Shown here piece by piece: positions 9,880 to 18,273 of a stretch of 64,000 nucleotides of DNA. The first letter of the stretch is position 1. Each line of letters starts with the position of its first letter. The notes under the pieces are model-generated. The model did no database searches, was not told where the DNA came from, and was given only the letters and a program-made list of their open reading frames with translations. The DNA comes from Saprospiraceae bacterium. Its GTDB lineage: Bacteria > Bacteroidota > Bacteroidia > Chitinophagales > Saprospiraceae. The stretch covers positions 24,607 through 88,606 of the forward strand of contig BQJU01000029.1 of assembly GCA_021604865.1 (NCBI GenBank), in the 5' to 3' direction. The position numbers and the translations under genes are program-made.

Positions 9880-10208
9880 AAGGCTTTTGTTTGATTTTTG
9901 GAAGTTTGTTTGAGATTTGGAGCATTAAATAATCGGGCGTCTTCATTTTTTTTGATGGCAAAAAACCCGAAGCAAAAAAAACCATCCGGCTGGAGGATTG
10001 GCCTAAAAAAAGCGGCCCAGTTGGGGTGGAAGAAATAAACTCGCTTTTTTGATTTGTGGTAGCTTGTTCTTTTTTGATTGTTTGGCATACTCTTCTTGAT
10101 TTTAGCTTGGTTTTAGCTCAAGCAGTATTTCTTCTTGAGCAGTACGGTTGCCGCTTTTTTCTTAACGGCCAATGCTCCTATGCCGGAAGCCGCCCGCGCG
10201 GAGTGCTT
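9880..10208. repeat. ~330-bp direct repeat R, copy 1
   Basis: Contains in order AATCGGGCGTCTTCAT, an A-rich tract, CCATCCGGCTGGAGGATTGG, AAGAAATAAACTCGC, a perfect 7-bp hairpin GCTCAAG-N11-CTTGAGC (10116-10140) and CTTAACGGCCAATGCTCCTA. Other full copies start near 10605 and 11016. A partial, diverged left portion lies at 9571-9652. Confidence 0.85.
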
Positions 10209-10263
10209 GTTTAGTGGCTGATTTGGTGGTAAGAGGTTCGTGTGGTGTTTGTAGCCCTTCGTA

Positions 10264-10371
10264 TCAACCAAATTCATTTGGTTGACCGCAAAGCGCTGAA
10301 AGCCAGCTTTTTTCCATGCTGCATTTATCTGTCCAATTAATTCAAGCAGGTAAAAACATAACCTGCAAGGT
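10264..10371. repeat. 108-bp direct repeat S1, copy 2
   Basis: Second copy of the 9665-9771 repeat, differing at only a few positions (for example AGCAGGTAAAAACATA versus AGTAGGTCAAAACATA). Here the minus-strand open frame continues past the repeat into unit R and ends at 10113. Confidence 0.85.
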
Positions 10372-10604
10372 CAATTTATTGTTGCTTAGCGGCCAGCGGA
10401 GTTAGCACCTGCAAGCTTTAGGCGGCTAATTTCCTATTGGATGTCGTCAACTTAGTGCTCATAAGGCAATATTGGCAGACCGGTGATAGTGCTTGATGGC
10501 TGCCTTGGTTGGGCGGAAATTTTTCTGCCCGATGACGTTTGCAGAATAAATGCGCTAGGCTGACGGCATTAAATTTTCTATTGCCTTCTAAATTTGGGTG
10601 AAGG

Positions 10605-10925
10605 CTTTTGTTTGAGAGTTGGAAGTAGGTTTAAGATTTGGAGCATTAATTAATCGGGCGTCTTCATTTTTTTTTGGTGGCAAAAGAAAACGAAGCAAAA
10701 AAAACCATTCCGGCTGGAGGATTGTCCTAAAAAAAGCGGTCCATTTCGGGTGAAAGAAATAAACTCGCTTTGGCGTTTTGTGATAGCTTGATCTCTTTTG
10801 ATTGTAGGGCAGGATTTTCCTGATTATTCTTCGGTTTTAGCTCAAGCAGTATTTCTTCTTGAGCAGTACGGTTCCCGCTTTTTTCTTAACGGCCAATGCT
10901 CCTATGCCGGAACCCACCCGCGCTG
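10605..10925. repeat. ~320-bp direct repeat R, copy 2
   Basis: Same order of blocks as the copy at 9880, with the hairpin GCTCAAG-N11-CTTGAGC at 10840-10864. The left 150 bp is almost identical to the third copy, so these two are the most recent duplicates. Confidence 0.85.
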
Positions 10926-11015
10926 AGTACATATTTAGTAGCTGATTAGGTGGTAGGAGACTTTTGGGGTGTTTGATAACAGCAAAAGCAATAGATAAAG
11001 ATCGGGGCGATCCTA

Positions 11016-11385
11016 GTCAAGGCTTTTGTTTGAGAGTTGGAAGTAGGTTTAAGATTTGGAGCATTAATTAATCGGGCGTCTTCATTTTTTTTTGGTGGCA
11101 AAAGAAAACGAAGCAAAAAAAAAACATTCCGGCTGGAGGATTGACCTAAAAAAAGCGGCCCAGTTGGAGGGGAAGAAATAAACACGCTTTTTTGATTTGT
11201 GATAGCCTGTTCTTTTTTGATTGTTGGTCTTTTAGTTTTCTGGTTTTTTATCGGTTTTAGCTCTAACAGTATTTCTTCTTGAGCAGTACGGTTGCCGCTT
11301 TTTTCTTAACGGCCAATGCTCCTATGCCGGAACCCACCTCGCCTTCGCGTAGCCGCTATGGCAGAGCGAGGCCGCGCTGAGTGCT
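11016..11385. repeat. ~370-bp direct repeat R, copy 3
   Basis: Third copy. It carries a 40-bp GC-rich insertion (about 11340-11377) within the terminal block, and its hairpin is decayed on one arm (CTCTAAC in place of CTCAAGC). Confidence 0.8.
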
Positions 11386-11647
11386 GCTATAGTAGTTGAT
11401 CGTATATAAAGACCTGGCAGGTAACTGATACCACCCCAAAGCCGGCGTTAAACCTCAATAATCTTAGAAAAATGAAAATGGTCAGCAGGTATATGATACC
11501 GGAGGGAACACAACAACCTGATTACCAATATGTGTCGCTTTAGTCAAAAGAAGTGGTATGATTAGAATAAAAAATTCCACCTAAAACAGGTGCTTGACTA
11601 TTCCCTTCTACTCCTATTCCCCTTATCCTTATAAACCTTGATATCAT

Positions 11648-11685
11648 CTCCGCGAAACCTCCGCGTCCCCTGCGCCTCTGCGGTG
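11648..11685. repeat. Short CTCCGCG/CTGCGCCTCTGCGG dispersed repeat
   Basis: A 38-bp stretch of alternating CTCCGCG, CCTCCGCG and CCTGCGCCTCTGCGGTG. Sequences of this style are common as intergenic dispersed repeats in Bacteroidota and cyanobacteria. Only one copy is visible in this window, so the family assignment rests on general knowledge. Confidence 0.45.
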
Positions 11686-11772
11686 AAAAAATAAAAGAGA
11701 TATACATTTTCAGATAGCCCTTCCTCCAATTACAAGACTTTTCAAATTTCAAAAACATTGAAACTCACTCCC

Positions 11773-12279
11773 CTAAATCCACCCTTCCACCACGCTCACC
11801 GCACCATCCAAGCGCGCCTCCCCTACCCCACGAACAACCGCAAATGGATTACCCAGCTCCACCAATGCCTGATGATAAAGCTCAAATAATACCTCCCGAT
11901 CCTGCGGATTTTCCCGTAAGGGGTCATCCTCCCACGGCAAGTCAGGGGCACAAAGCAGGTAATGGACCTCAGTTTGAGCCCGCAGTTGTACATCAATCCA
12001 GGAGTCGATACGACCGTATTTGTACAGCCCCCAAATCTTGATCACCAAAAGGCCAGTATCGATAAAGACGAGTGGTTGTTGATCTGCCTCCATCAAAGCC
12101 TCTCGTTGTAAATGCCCCTGGGCCATACGCAGGAGGTCCTCCTCTCGGTATGGCCGGTTTAATTGAGCGAGATATTCGCGTGAATATTCCAAAAGGCAGG
12201 GTGCATCAAAATGGCTGGCCAGAGATTGGGTCAACCAGCTTTTGCCTGCGGATTCCGGTCCTGTGATGATGATTTTCAT
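11773..12279 (-). CDS. NadR-type nicotinamide riboside kinase-like ATPase
   Basis: 168 aa from the ATG at 12279. The frame could be extended to 12312, but that would overlap the upstream gene. It opens directly with the P-loop (MKIIITGPESAGKSWLTQ), whose GPESAGKS form is typical of the C-terminal kinase domain of NadR and of the related AAA_28 ATPases. The segments LLEYSREYLAQL and FIDTGLLVIKIW, and the lid-like PWEDDPLREN, fit that domain. The likely reaction is ATP-dependent phosphorylation of nicotinamide riboside (NAD salvage). It lies 22 bp downstream of hypX and is the last gene of the hydrogenase strand run. Whether it is functionally tied to the hydrogenase is unknown. Confidence 0.8.
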   Translation of the reverse strand: MKIIITGPESAGKSWLTQSLASHFDAPCLLEYSREYLAQLNRPYREEDLLRMAQGHLQREALMEADQQPLVFIDTGLLVIKIWGLYKYGRIDSWIDVQLRAQTEVHYLLCAPDLPWEDDPLRENPQDREVLFELYHQALVELGNPFAVVRGVGEARLDGAVSVVEGWI

Positions 12280-12301
12280 AAAAAGAAGCGCATTTTTAAT
12301 T

Positions 12302-14047
12302 CTATTTATCATAATCGATCGACTCCCATTTGCGTCGTCGATAGATCTTTCTGCGGCTACTATACCAATCCCTATCTTCTACCGATTGCCCTTGTTCAGC
12401 ATCGTATATTTTATGGACAAACCAGTATCGTTTTTCATCATAGTTTTCATCATTTTCATAAAAATTGACCCGCATGCGAACCAACTCCTCTTCGCGATAT
12501 TTGGCCAATGCCTTTACTCGACTGTCCTTTTTTTGTTGGAAGCGTTTGGCCATTAACAATTTATCAAAATAGGAAAGCCCTGCAATTTCATGGGCCACCT
12601 TTTTGACTTCCTGCCTAAAATCTGCTGCGGTTGCTCCAAACACATCATCTATCAATCCAATTTCTTTAGCCAAGGCCGTTCCCCAGGGCAGGCATTGCTC
12701 CGTAAAATGGTTGGCCTTTTCCGTTCCTATTCTTTTTGGCAATAAATAAGTCCAATATTCCGAGCCATACAAACCCATATTTTTGGTATGTGGATTTAAA
12801 ACAATTCCATTTCTGGCCAGCACCTTATCACCTGCCAATGCAAAGGGCACTCCTCCCGCCCCGGCATTACCCTGCAAAGCGGCGACCATATAATGATTGG
12901 GAGATTGAATGATTTCCAAAATCAGGTCATCAATGGCATTGATATTCGCCCAGGATTCATCAGCTGGGTTATCCGCATATTCAATGGTATTGAGGTGAAT
13001 GCCATTTGACCATACATCTTCGCCGCCCATCAAAACAATGATTTTTATTGGCCTTTTTTTGGCTTCGATGATGGTTTCCCGCAAGCGGTTACACTGATCC
13101 ACGTTCATGGCACCATTGTAAAAATCGAAATAAATGAAGCCTACTTCTCCCTCCTGTTCGTACCTGATCTCCTGAAAAGTAGCCCCTGATTTTTGGTCAA
13201 AAGGACTCCTTTCATCACTTGGTATAACATCAGCATCTTGTCCCAAGGCCAAGGTTGCCGGCAATTTAATGGCCCCTTCCTGATTGGCTTTTAAATGGGT
13301 TAGCCAAATAGCATTATCTGCTGTAGCAATACATATCGCCTGGTTTCTTTTTGCCAATATCTGTCCGGCATTTCCAGTTAAACGCTCCTCCAAATGGCCT
13401 CCAAAGGCATAATATTCCTCGTCAAATAGTTGGATTAAAACACCTGGCTCACTATCGGCAGCCCTGATTTTTTTTAAAATATCAGCAGCAGCATCTGTCC
13501 AGGAAAATTGGTAGTCGGATGGGCGGGTACTGCGGTTCCAGGTGCCTTTGATGTCGGGATTGGCATAATCCAATGGCGTTGGTTGGAAAGATTTATGTTC
13601 AAATTTCTCTACGGCTTCTAGTAGGCTTTCCATAGCAGCCTGAGTAACTTCATGACGATACAGACAGGCCTTAGGGACTTTCCGCATGGGGAAAGTTCTA
13701 GATGCCCATATTGCTCCCGCATCCATTTTTTCGGTCGCCTGCAATAGGGTTACCCCCCATTCTTTTTCTTCCTTCAATATGGCCCAGTCTAAAGAGGAAG
13801 CTCCCCGATCGCCTTTGATCCCCGGATGAATGACCAGGCAAACATGATTTTTCCAGATGTTTTCAGGAATCTTCTTTTTCAGGAAAGGAGCAATGATTAG
13901 CTCCGGTTGAAATTCCTCAACAGCATTTTCCATGACTACAGCATCAGTGGCGATCTGTACCCTAACCTGATGGTTCAAGCGATCGAGTTCTAACCAAGCA
14001 CGTTGCGCCAGGCCATTAAATGCCGTTGTTAGAAAAAGGATTTTCAT
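12302..14047 (-). CDS. hypX: HypX: CO-forming hydrogenase maturation factor
   Basis: 581 aa with two domains. Residues 1-~250 are a formyltransferase-like domain (LVIHPGIKGDRGASSLDWAI, the Asn/His-Asp-type formyl-binding region, and TLLQATEKMDAGAIW). Residues ~290-560 are a crotonase (enoyl-CoA hydratase/isomerase) domain with oxyanion-hole segments (GGEDVWSNGIHL; LQGNAGAGGVPFALAGD) and MGLYGSEYWTY. The family passes the formyl group of N10-formyl-tetrahydrofolate to CoA and decarbonylates formyl-CoA to give the CO ligand of the [NiFe] site under aerobic conditions. Its place in this operon fits an O2-exposed hydrogenase. Confidence 0.95.
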   Translation of the reverse strand: MKILFLTTAFNGLAQRAWLELDRLNHQVRVQIATDAVVMENAVEEFQPELIIAPFLKKKIPENIWKNHVCLVIHPGIKGDRGASSLDWAILKEEKEWGVTLLQATEKMDAGAIWASRTFPMRKVPKACLYRHEVTQAAMESLLEAVEKFEHKSFQPTPLDYANPDIKGTWNRSTRPSDYQFSWTDAAADILKKIRAADSEPGVLIQLFDEEYYAFGGHLEERLTGNAGQILAKRNQAICIATADNAIWLTHLKANQEGAIKLPATLALGQDADVIPSDERSPFDQKSGATFQEIRYEQEGEVGFIYFDFYNGAMNVDQCNRLRETIIEAKKRPIKIIVLMGGEDVWSNGIHLNTIEYADNPADESWANINAIDDLILEIIQSPNHYMVAALQGNAGAGGVPFALAGDKVLARNGIVLNPHTKNMGLYGSEYWTYLLPKRIGTEKANHFTEQCLPWGTALAKEIGLIDDVFGATAADFRQEVKKVAHEIAGLSYFDKLLMAKRFQQKKDSRVKALAKYREEELVRMRVNFYENDENYDEKRYWFVHKIYDAEQGQSVEDRDWYSSRRKIYRRRKWESIDYDK

Positions 14048-14084
14048 CTATACTGTTTGATTCTTTGACAGAAACGGGATTAAC

Positions 14085-14645
14085 TCATCCCTTCTTTTTC
14101 TCTATCGCATCCCGTATTTTCATAGCACTTTCATAATCCTCTTTGGCCAAAACCTGTTTGAGTAATTGTTCTAATTCTTCGAGGGAGTAATCCGCAAGAT
14201 TGCCCCGTTTATTGGTGAAGGCTTTACTTGGACTATCCAAAACCACGCCAGCAGACTGCATGATTTCCTCTGTAGTGAAAATGGGGCAGCTAAAACGAAT
14301 CGCAATGGCAATGGCATCTGAAGAACGGGCATCAACTTTCAAAGTGGTGCCGTCTTGCTTTTCACCAATCAAAATGGCATGAAAAACACCACCTACCATT
14401 TCCGAAATGACGACTTCTGACAATTTAATATCAGCGGCTTCAAGTGTATTTTTAAAAAGATCATGAGTCAACGGGCGGTTGGGGTGCATCCTTTCCAGTG
14501 CAACGGCAATTGCCTGTGCCTCAAAAGGGCCTATGATAATAGGGAGGCGGCGGAAGCCTTGTTGCTCCTCCAGAATAAGCGCATAATTGCCTTTGTGAGA
14601 TTCACTATTGGCCAACGCGATGATATTTAGTTCAATTTTCTTCAT
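14085..14645 (-). CDS. Bifunctional-nuclease-family (DUF151) protein with UvrB/C motif
   Basis: 186 aa. Residues 1-~130 are the BFN/DUF151 domain (YALILEEQQGFRRLPIIIG; DARSSDAIAIAIRFSCPIF, with the conserved D-A-R-x-S-D-A-x-A-I-A-x-R motif). Residues ~150-185 are a UvrB/UvrC-type helical hairpin (LEQLLKQVLAKEDYESAMKI). This combination is widespread in Bacteroidota, and its cellular role is not settled. The gene overlaps the preceding small gene by 14 bp, so it is probably co-transcribed with the nickel-transporter and HypX genes. The hydrogenase link may be fortuitous. Confidence 0.85.
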   Translation of the reverse strand: MKKIELNIIALANSESHKGNYALILEEQQGFRRLPIIIGPFEAQAIAVALERMHPNRPLTHDLFKNTLEAADIKLSEVVISEMVGGVFHAILIGEKQDGTTLKVDARSSDAIAIAIRFSCPIFTTEEIMQSAGVVLDSPSKAFTNKRGNLADYSLEELEQLLKQVLAKEDYESAMKIRDAIEKKKG

Positions 14646-14868
14646 TGAGCTGAATATCCATTTTAATGAAATTGCATAATTCTTCTACATTTGAAAAAGG
14701 GGCGATCACCTGACCGCCTTGCAATAATTTAAATAATTTTTGCCCTTCAATTTCAACTGCATAATCCTTGTCAATAAAGACCATTTTTCCTTCATGTTTG
14801 ATCACTTTTATCTCAAAATGATTCAATGCAAATAGTAGAAAATCTTTAGGATCGTAGTCTTCCATCAT
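14632..14868 (-). CDS. Small uncharacterised hydrogenase-operon protein (78 aa)
   Basis: The start ATG at 14868 overlaps the TGA of the upstream transporter gene by one base (TGATG). The 3' end overlaps the next gene by 14 bp, so it is tightly coupled. The protein is acidic and soluble (MMEDYDPKDFLLFALNHFEI, then GKMVFIDKDYAVEIEG, ending MDIQLNEEN), with no Cys pair or membrane segment. I do not recognise the family. The coupling between a nickel permease and downstream genes suggests a role in the same process, but this is inference. Confidence 0.7.
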   Translation of the reverse strand: MMEDYDPKDFLLFALNHFEIKVIKHEGKMVFIDKDYAVEIEGQKLFKLLQGGQVIAPFSNVEELCNFIKMDIQLNEEN

Positions 14869-15488
14869 CAAAACAAATTTTCAATCATGACAAAAGCGCC
14901 ATATCCTATACAAAGCAAAGACGATAAGATAATCAACCGACCTTGTATATTTTGATCATTGGTAATTCTTTTTGAAAAAGGCAGGCTGAATATTCCTGCA
15001 GCCACCAACATCCCTACAACTGACCCAATGCCAAAAATCAGCAAATAAAGCATACTATTAAAGCTGCCCTGAATTTCTGTCATCACCAGCAATATCATGG
15101 CTCCGCTACCGGCCAATCCATGTACCAAACCTACATTGTATGCCAAGTGATGACTGCTCTTGGCATCCATTAATTCCTGCGGTTTATGCCTTTTATTATA
15201 ATATTGAAACAGCCGGTACAAACCTAACAAAATGAGCATCAACCCAACAATAGCCTCAAAATAACCAAAATAACCATTCAAAAAATTGGCTTTACCAATG
15301 ATCATCAACAGACCAATTAAAAAAATGGTAGAGGTATGTCCCATGCCCCAATAAATACCGTCTTTTAGCGCCAGTGCTATTCTGTCCCGTTTTGAAACAA
15401 TGTTTCCCACCGCTACTAAATGATCTGCTTCAAAAGCATGACCAAAACCTACAACAGCGGCAAAAAGCAGTGGAAAAGATGCATCCAT
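14868..15488 (-). CDS. UreH/NiCoT-like nickel permease
   Basis: 206 aa with six predicted membrane helices. The first loop/helix carries HAFEADH (residues 17-23), the H-x4-D-H signature of NiCoT-type Ni/Co transporters. A second conserved motif (GMGHTSTIFLIG) and a third (GLVHGLAGSGAMILLV) follow, as in UreH/HupE-like permeases. The probable role is nickel uptake for the [NiFe] site, fitting its place downstream of hypE. It is smaller than classical 330-aa HoxN/NixA. Substrate specificity (Ni versus Co) cannot be read from sequence alone. Confidence 0.85.
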   Translation of the reverse strand: MDASFPLLFAAVVGFGHAFEADHLVAVGNIVSKRDRIALALKDGIYWGMGHTSTIFLIGLLMIIGKANFLNGYFGYFEAIVGLMLILLGLYRLFQYYNKRHKPQELMDAKSSHHLAYNVGLVHGLAGSGAMILLVMTEIQGSFNSMLYLLIFGIGSVVGMLVAAGIFSLPFSKRITNDQNIQGRLIILSSLLCIGYGAFVMIENLF

Positions 15489-15614
15489 AGTATTTTCGTT
15501 TTTGTTTGAATTTAGATTTTGGGATGCTCACCTCTCACTTTTCTTCTAGCCGACGAAGCCTCCTCCGATGGCCAAAACCTCTTGCGAATGAACATGGTGT
15601 AGTCACCCCCATTC

Positions 15615-16718
15615 CTATATGTCCAAATGATTAATCACCACCCTATGATTGCCCGTATCGGCGACAACCATCGTTTTCCCCTCTATGCAGACTTGGAAAG
15701 GCCAGTACAGACTCCCTTCGGTACTCCAAATCGTATTTTTGTTTTCACTTCCTGTTTTAAAGTCGTCTTGTCCTAAAACATTATTGGCTTCTGTGTCGTG
15801 TTTTGTGGGGATCTTTTCAAACCAAAGGATTCTGCTACTGCCAGTATCTGCTACCCATAATCCGTTTTTATAAAAACAGGTATCGTAACACCAGTTCAGG
15901 GTATTGGCTTTGGGAAACCACCCAAACTGATTTTGTCCGTTGGCCTCAAAAGAAGGCTGTCCGATAATCACATCAGCTTTTTGGTGAAATGAAGTCTTCC
16001 AATCCTGCCACAGAAGCACCCGGTAATATTGAGTATCCGTTATGGCCATTTGCCCATTAGGGCTGACTTTTACAGAGTAGGGCCAAATAGGACCATTATG
16101 ATCGTAATCCCGCTCATCAAATGCAGGTTTGCCAATGACTTGATCGGCCGCAGCAAAATTTTCGGTAGGGATATTTTCATAATACAAGACCCTACGGTTG
16201 CCGGTATCTGCAATCCAGAGCTGTTTGCCATCGGAGAAAACACCATAACACCAGTTTAGTGACTGGGCTGAAGGCGCATGGCTAATGCCTTTAATATTTG
16301 GATCGTTACTTTCAAAATCCGGTTGTCCCACAACGATGTCAGCAGCTTGGCCGTCTTTTGTAGGCATATTCTGCCAAATCAATACCCGGTGGTTCCAGGC
16401 ATCGGCCACGATGAGTTTTTCTCCATCCGACCATATCCCTGAGGGATAAAACAAACTCGATGCACTGACTTTTCCACTTGCATTCCTTCCCGTTTCTTCC
16501 TTTCCGGTTTGCCCTAAAACCACATCGGCTTTTTGAAGCTCGGTACGAGGCAATTCATTCCAGATGAACAAACGGTTTTGTGCAGTGTCGGCTACAAATA
16601 ATTTATTCTTTACCAAAAAAACACCTCTTGGAGCAAGCAAGGGGCTGTCTTCCGCTCCTTTAAATAATTGGATTTTGGTAATGATCTTTTTTAGCGAACC
16701 ATTTTTTGTTTTATTCAT
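15615..16718 (-). CDS. NHL-repeat beta-propeller protein of the hydrogenase operon
   Basis: 367 aa without a signal peptide, so probably cytoplasmic. At least five blades carry NHL-type phrases (LFVADTAQNRLFIW, LIVADAWNHRVLIW, LWIADTGNRRVLYY, MAITDTQYYRVLLW, LWVADTGSSRILWF, MVVADTGNHRVVI), each preceded by VxGQ-type strands (DVVLGQTG, DIVVGQPDF, DQVIGKPAF, DVIIGQPSF). Two NWCY tetrapeptides (SLNWCYGVF, TLNWCYDTC) carry Cys residues. The start is one base after the haemoglobin stop, so it is translationally coupled. NHL proteins have been noted in some group 2a hydrogenase clusters. The molecular role is unknown; a scaffold or electron-transfer partner are inferences. Confidence 0.85.
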   Translation of the reverse strand: MNKTKNGSLKKIITKIQLFKGAEDSPLLAPRGVFLVKNKLFVADTAQNRLFIWNELPRTELQKADVVLGQTGKEETGRNASGKVSASSLFYPSGIWSDGEKLIVADAWNHRVLIWQNMPTKDGQAADIVVGQPDFESNDPNIKGISHAPSAQSLNWCYGVFSDGKQLWIADTGNRRVLYYENIPTENFAAADQVIGKPAFDERDYDHNGPIWPYSVKVSPNGQMAITDTQYYRVLLWQDWKTSFHQKADVIIGQPSFEANGQNQFGWFPKANTLNWCYDTCFYKNGLWVADTGSSRILWFEKIPTKHDTEANNVLGQDDFKTGSENKNTIWSTEGSLYWPFQVCIEGKTMVVADTGNHRVVINHLDI

Positions 16719-16719
16719 G

Positions 16720-17127
16720 CTAATTGTTGAGTTCTAACCTCATTCTTTCCAGGTTATCAATTTTCATTTTTATAATGGTTGCAATAGACAAAGCAGTACC
16801 TTTGGCTTGTTTTGCTTTTTCTCCTTCAAACAATTCGTCTACTGTCTCATTAAAAAGTACAAGCCAACGCTCAAAATGTGCCTCCTCCAATCGGTGCTCA
16901 AGGTGCAAATCCAAATGAATTTCCAATGCATTGTTTTTGTATTTGCCCGCTTGAAATAAAACACTTTCCCAAAAGTCAAAAAGAATGGGCAAATGTTTGG
17001 GTAAATCAATCTTAGCCACCTCTAAAAATATCGGAGCTAGTAAGGCATCATCCAGCAATTTCCCATAAAAAACATGCACCAATTTTTCTATCTCGGGTCG
17101 AGATTGTATGTCCTGTTTTTTCTCCAT
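16720..17127 (-). CDS. Group III truncated haemoglobin
   Basis: 135 aa from the ATG at 17127. An upstream start at 17163 would overlap hypE. The 2-on-2 globin core is visible: IEKLVHVFYGKLLDDALLAP, then KHLPILFDFWESVLFQAG and HLDLHLEHRLEEAHFERWL, with the F-helix histidine in this last segment as expected for proximal haem ligation. It lies between hypE (7 bp upstream) and the NHL gene. Group III truncated globins bind O2/NO; in this setting O2 buffering or NO protection during aerobic hydrogenase maturation is a reasonable inference. Confidence 0.9.
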   Translation of the reverse strand: MEKKQDIQSRPEIEKLVHVFYGKLLDDALLAPIFLEVAKIDLPKHLPILFDFWESVLFQAGKYKNNALEIHLDLHLEHRLEEAHFERWLVLFNETVDELFEGEKAKQAKGTALSIATIIKMKIDNLERMRLELNN

Positions 17128-17134
17128 TTTTTCT

Positions 17135-18208
17135 TTAACATATCCTTGGCAGCTGTTCACCAACCAACATATTCACCACCCTTTTGCCACCAATACCGCT
17201 GGTTAAAATAACTTGCCGGGGGTGTGTTTCCACCATTTCACCAATAATAGAAGCATTCTGACAATGCGTTAATGATTTTATTTTTTTCAAAAATTCATCG
17301 GCTACATCGCCGTCTACAATGGCCAAAAATATACCCTCATTGGCTACATAAAGCGGATCAAGTCCCAATATTTCACAAGCGCCATACACCTGTTCATCAA
17401 CAGGAATATGTTTTTGGTTGATATCAATACCTAATCTGCTGTCTCTGGCAATTTCAGTCAACACCGTACCGACACCACCTCTGGTCGGGTCTCGGAGTAA
17501 ATGAATATCATGGCCAAAATCGTCAAGCAATGTTTTTACGATGTGATTTAAATTCCGGGAGTCGCTTTCTATGGTTGTTTCAAATTCCAGTCCTTCCCTC
17601 ACCGACATAATTGCGATGCCATGGGTGGCCAGATTATCGCTAACGATGATTTTATCACCGGCTTTTACATGGGCAATATCGATAGCTGCCTTTGGGTGAA
17701 GGGCCCCTAGGCCTGTGGTATTGATAAATATTTTATCGCCTTTACCCCGCTCTACTACTTTGGTATCTCCCGTTACGACCTGTACCCCTGCCTGATCGCA
17801 GGCAAATTTTATCGCCACCAGAATGTCCCAAAATTCTTTCATGGTCAAACCTTCTTCGATGATAAACCCCAAAGAGAGGTATTGTGGAATGGCTCCGCAC
17901 ATCGCTAGATCATTCACCGTGCCATTAACGGCAAGCTCTCCGATATTACCACCAGGAAAAAAGATGGGTGATATCACAAAGCTATCCGTCGTAAAAGCCG
18001 TTTTTCCATTCAGATTCAAAGTAGCGCCGTCATGCCGCTTATCCAGTACCTCATTTTTCAATAAATCAAAAACCCCACTATCTAATAGTCGGTTGGTCAA
18101 TAGCCCTCCACTGCCATGTCCCAATGTGATGACCTCAAAATCCAATTTTGGCATGGGACATTGGAGTTGCATTTTTATTTTTTTCTCTTTATGGCTTTTA
18201 ACCTCCAT
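17135..18208 (-). CDS. hypE: Hydrogenase maturation factor HypE
   Basis: 357 aa. HypE carries the carbamoyl group on its C-terminal Cys and dehydrates it to thiocyanate, the CN source for the Fe(CN)2CO centre. The AIR-synthase-like fold is clear: LGHGSGGLLTNRLL, RHDGATL, FTTDSFVISPIF, TGDTKVV and LLRDPTRGGVGTVLTEIA. The C-terminus ends in the invariant PRIC (Cys at the last position). The start could be the ATG at 18172 (MQLQCPMPKLDF), which fits the family N-terminus better and removes a 12-residue basic extension. Confidence 0.97.
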   Translation of the reverse strand: MEVKSHKEKKIKMQLQCPMPKLDFEVITLGHGSGGLLTNRLLDSGVFDLLKNEVLDKRHDGATLNLNGKTAFTTDSFVISPIFFPGGNIGELAVNGTVNDLAMCGAIPQYLSLGFIIEEGLTMKEFWDILVAIKFACDQAGVQVVTGDTKVVERGKGDKIFINTTGLGALHPKAAIDIAHVKAGDKIIVSDNLATHGIAIMSVREGLEFETTIESDSRNLNHIVKTLLDDFGHDIHLLRDPTRGGVGTVLTEIARDSRLGIDINQKHIPVDEQVYGACEILGLDPLYVANEGIFLAIVDGDVADEFLKKIKSLTHCQNASIIGEMVETHPRQVILTSGIGGKRVVNMLVGEQLPRIC

Positions 18209-18273
18209 GTAATACCGTTTTTTGTGTGTTCTGATTTACTGGGTTTGTGTGTGTGTTTTACCTGGTTGGGCAA

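Larger units (their letters stand above)
9399..11772. other. 2.4-kb gene-poor repeat region
   Basis: No convincing protein gene was found on either strand. The stretch is built from direct repeats (listed separately), GC-rich hairpins and AT-rich spacers. The short open frames seen here either overlap the repeats or break at A-runs. Between the repeats, 10375-10600 and 11400-11540 hold unique DNA in which I see no gene. It separates dcd from the 3' end of the hydrogenase operon and may be a graveyard of mobile or intergenic elements. Confidence 0.6.

Noticed and set aside
9870..10088. 72-aa minus-strand open frame with KKNEDARLFNAPNLK
   Set aside because: It lies wholly in direct repeat R; the frame upstream of the shared peptide is not kept between copies (A-run length changes shift it), so coding is unlikely.
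9665..10371. CRISPR array
   Set aside because: Repeats are over 100 bp, few, and irregularly spaced; no cas genes are present.
10946..11185. 79-aa minus-strand open frame with KKNEDARLINAPNLK
   Set aside because: Same repeat unit; homopolymer-dependent frame and no start context or domain.
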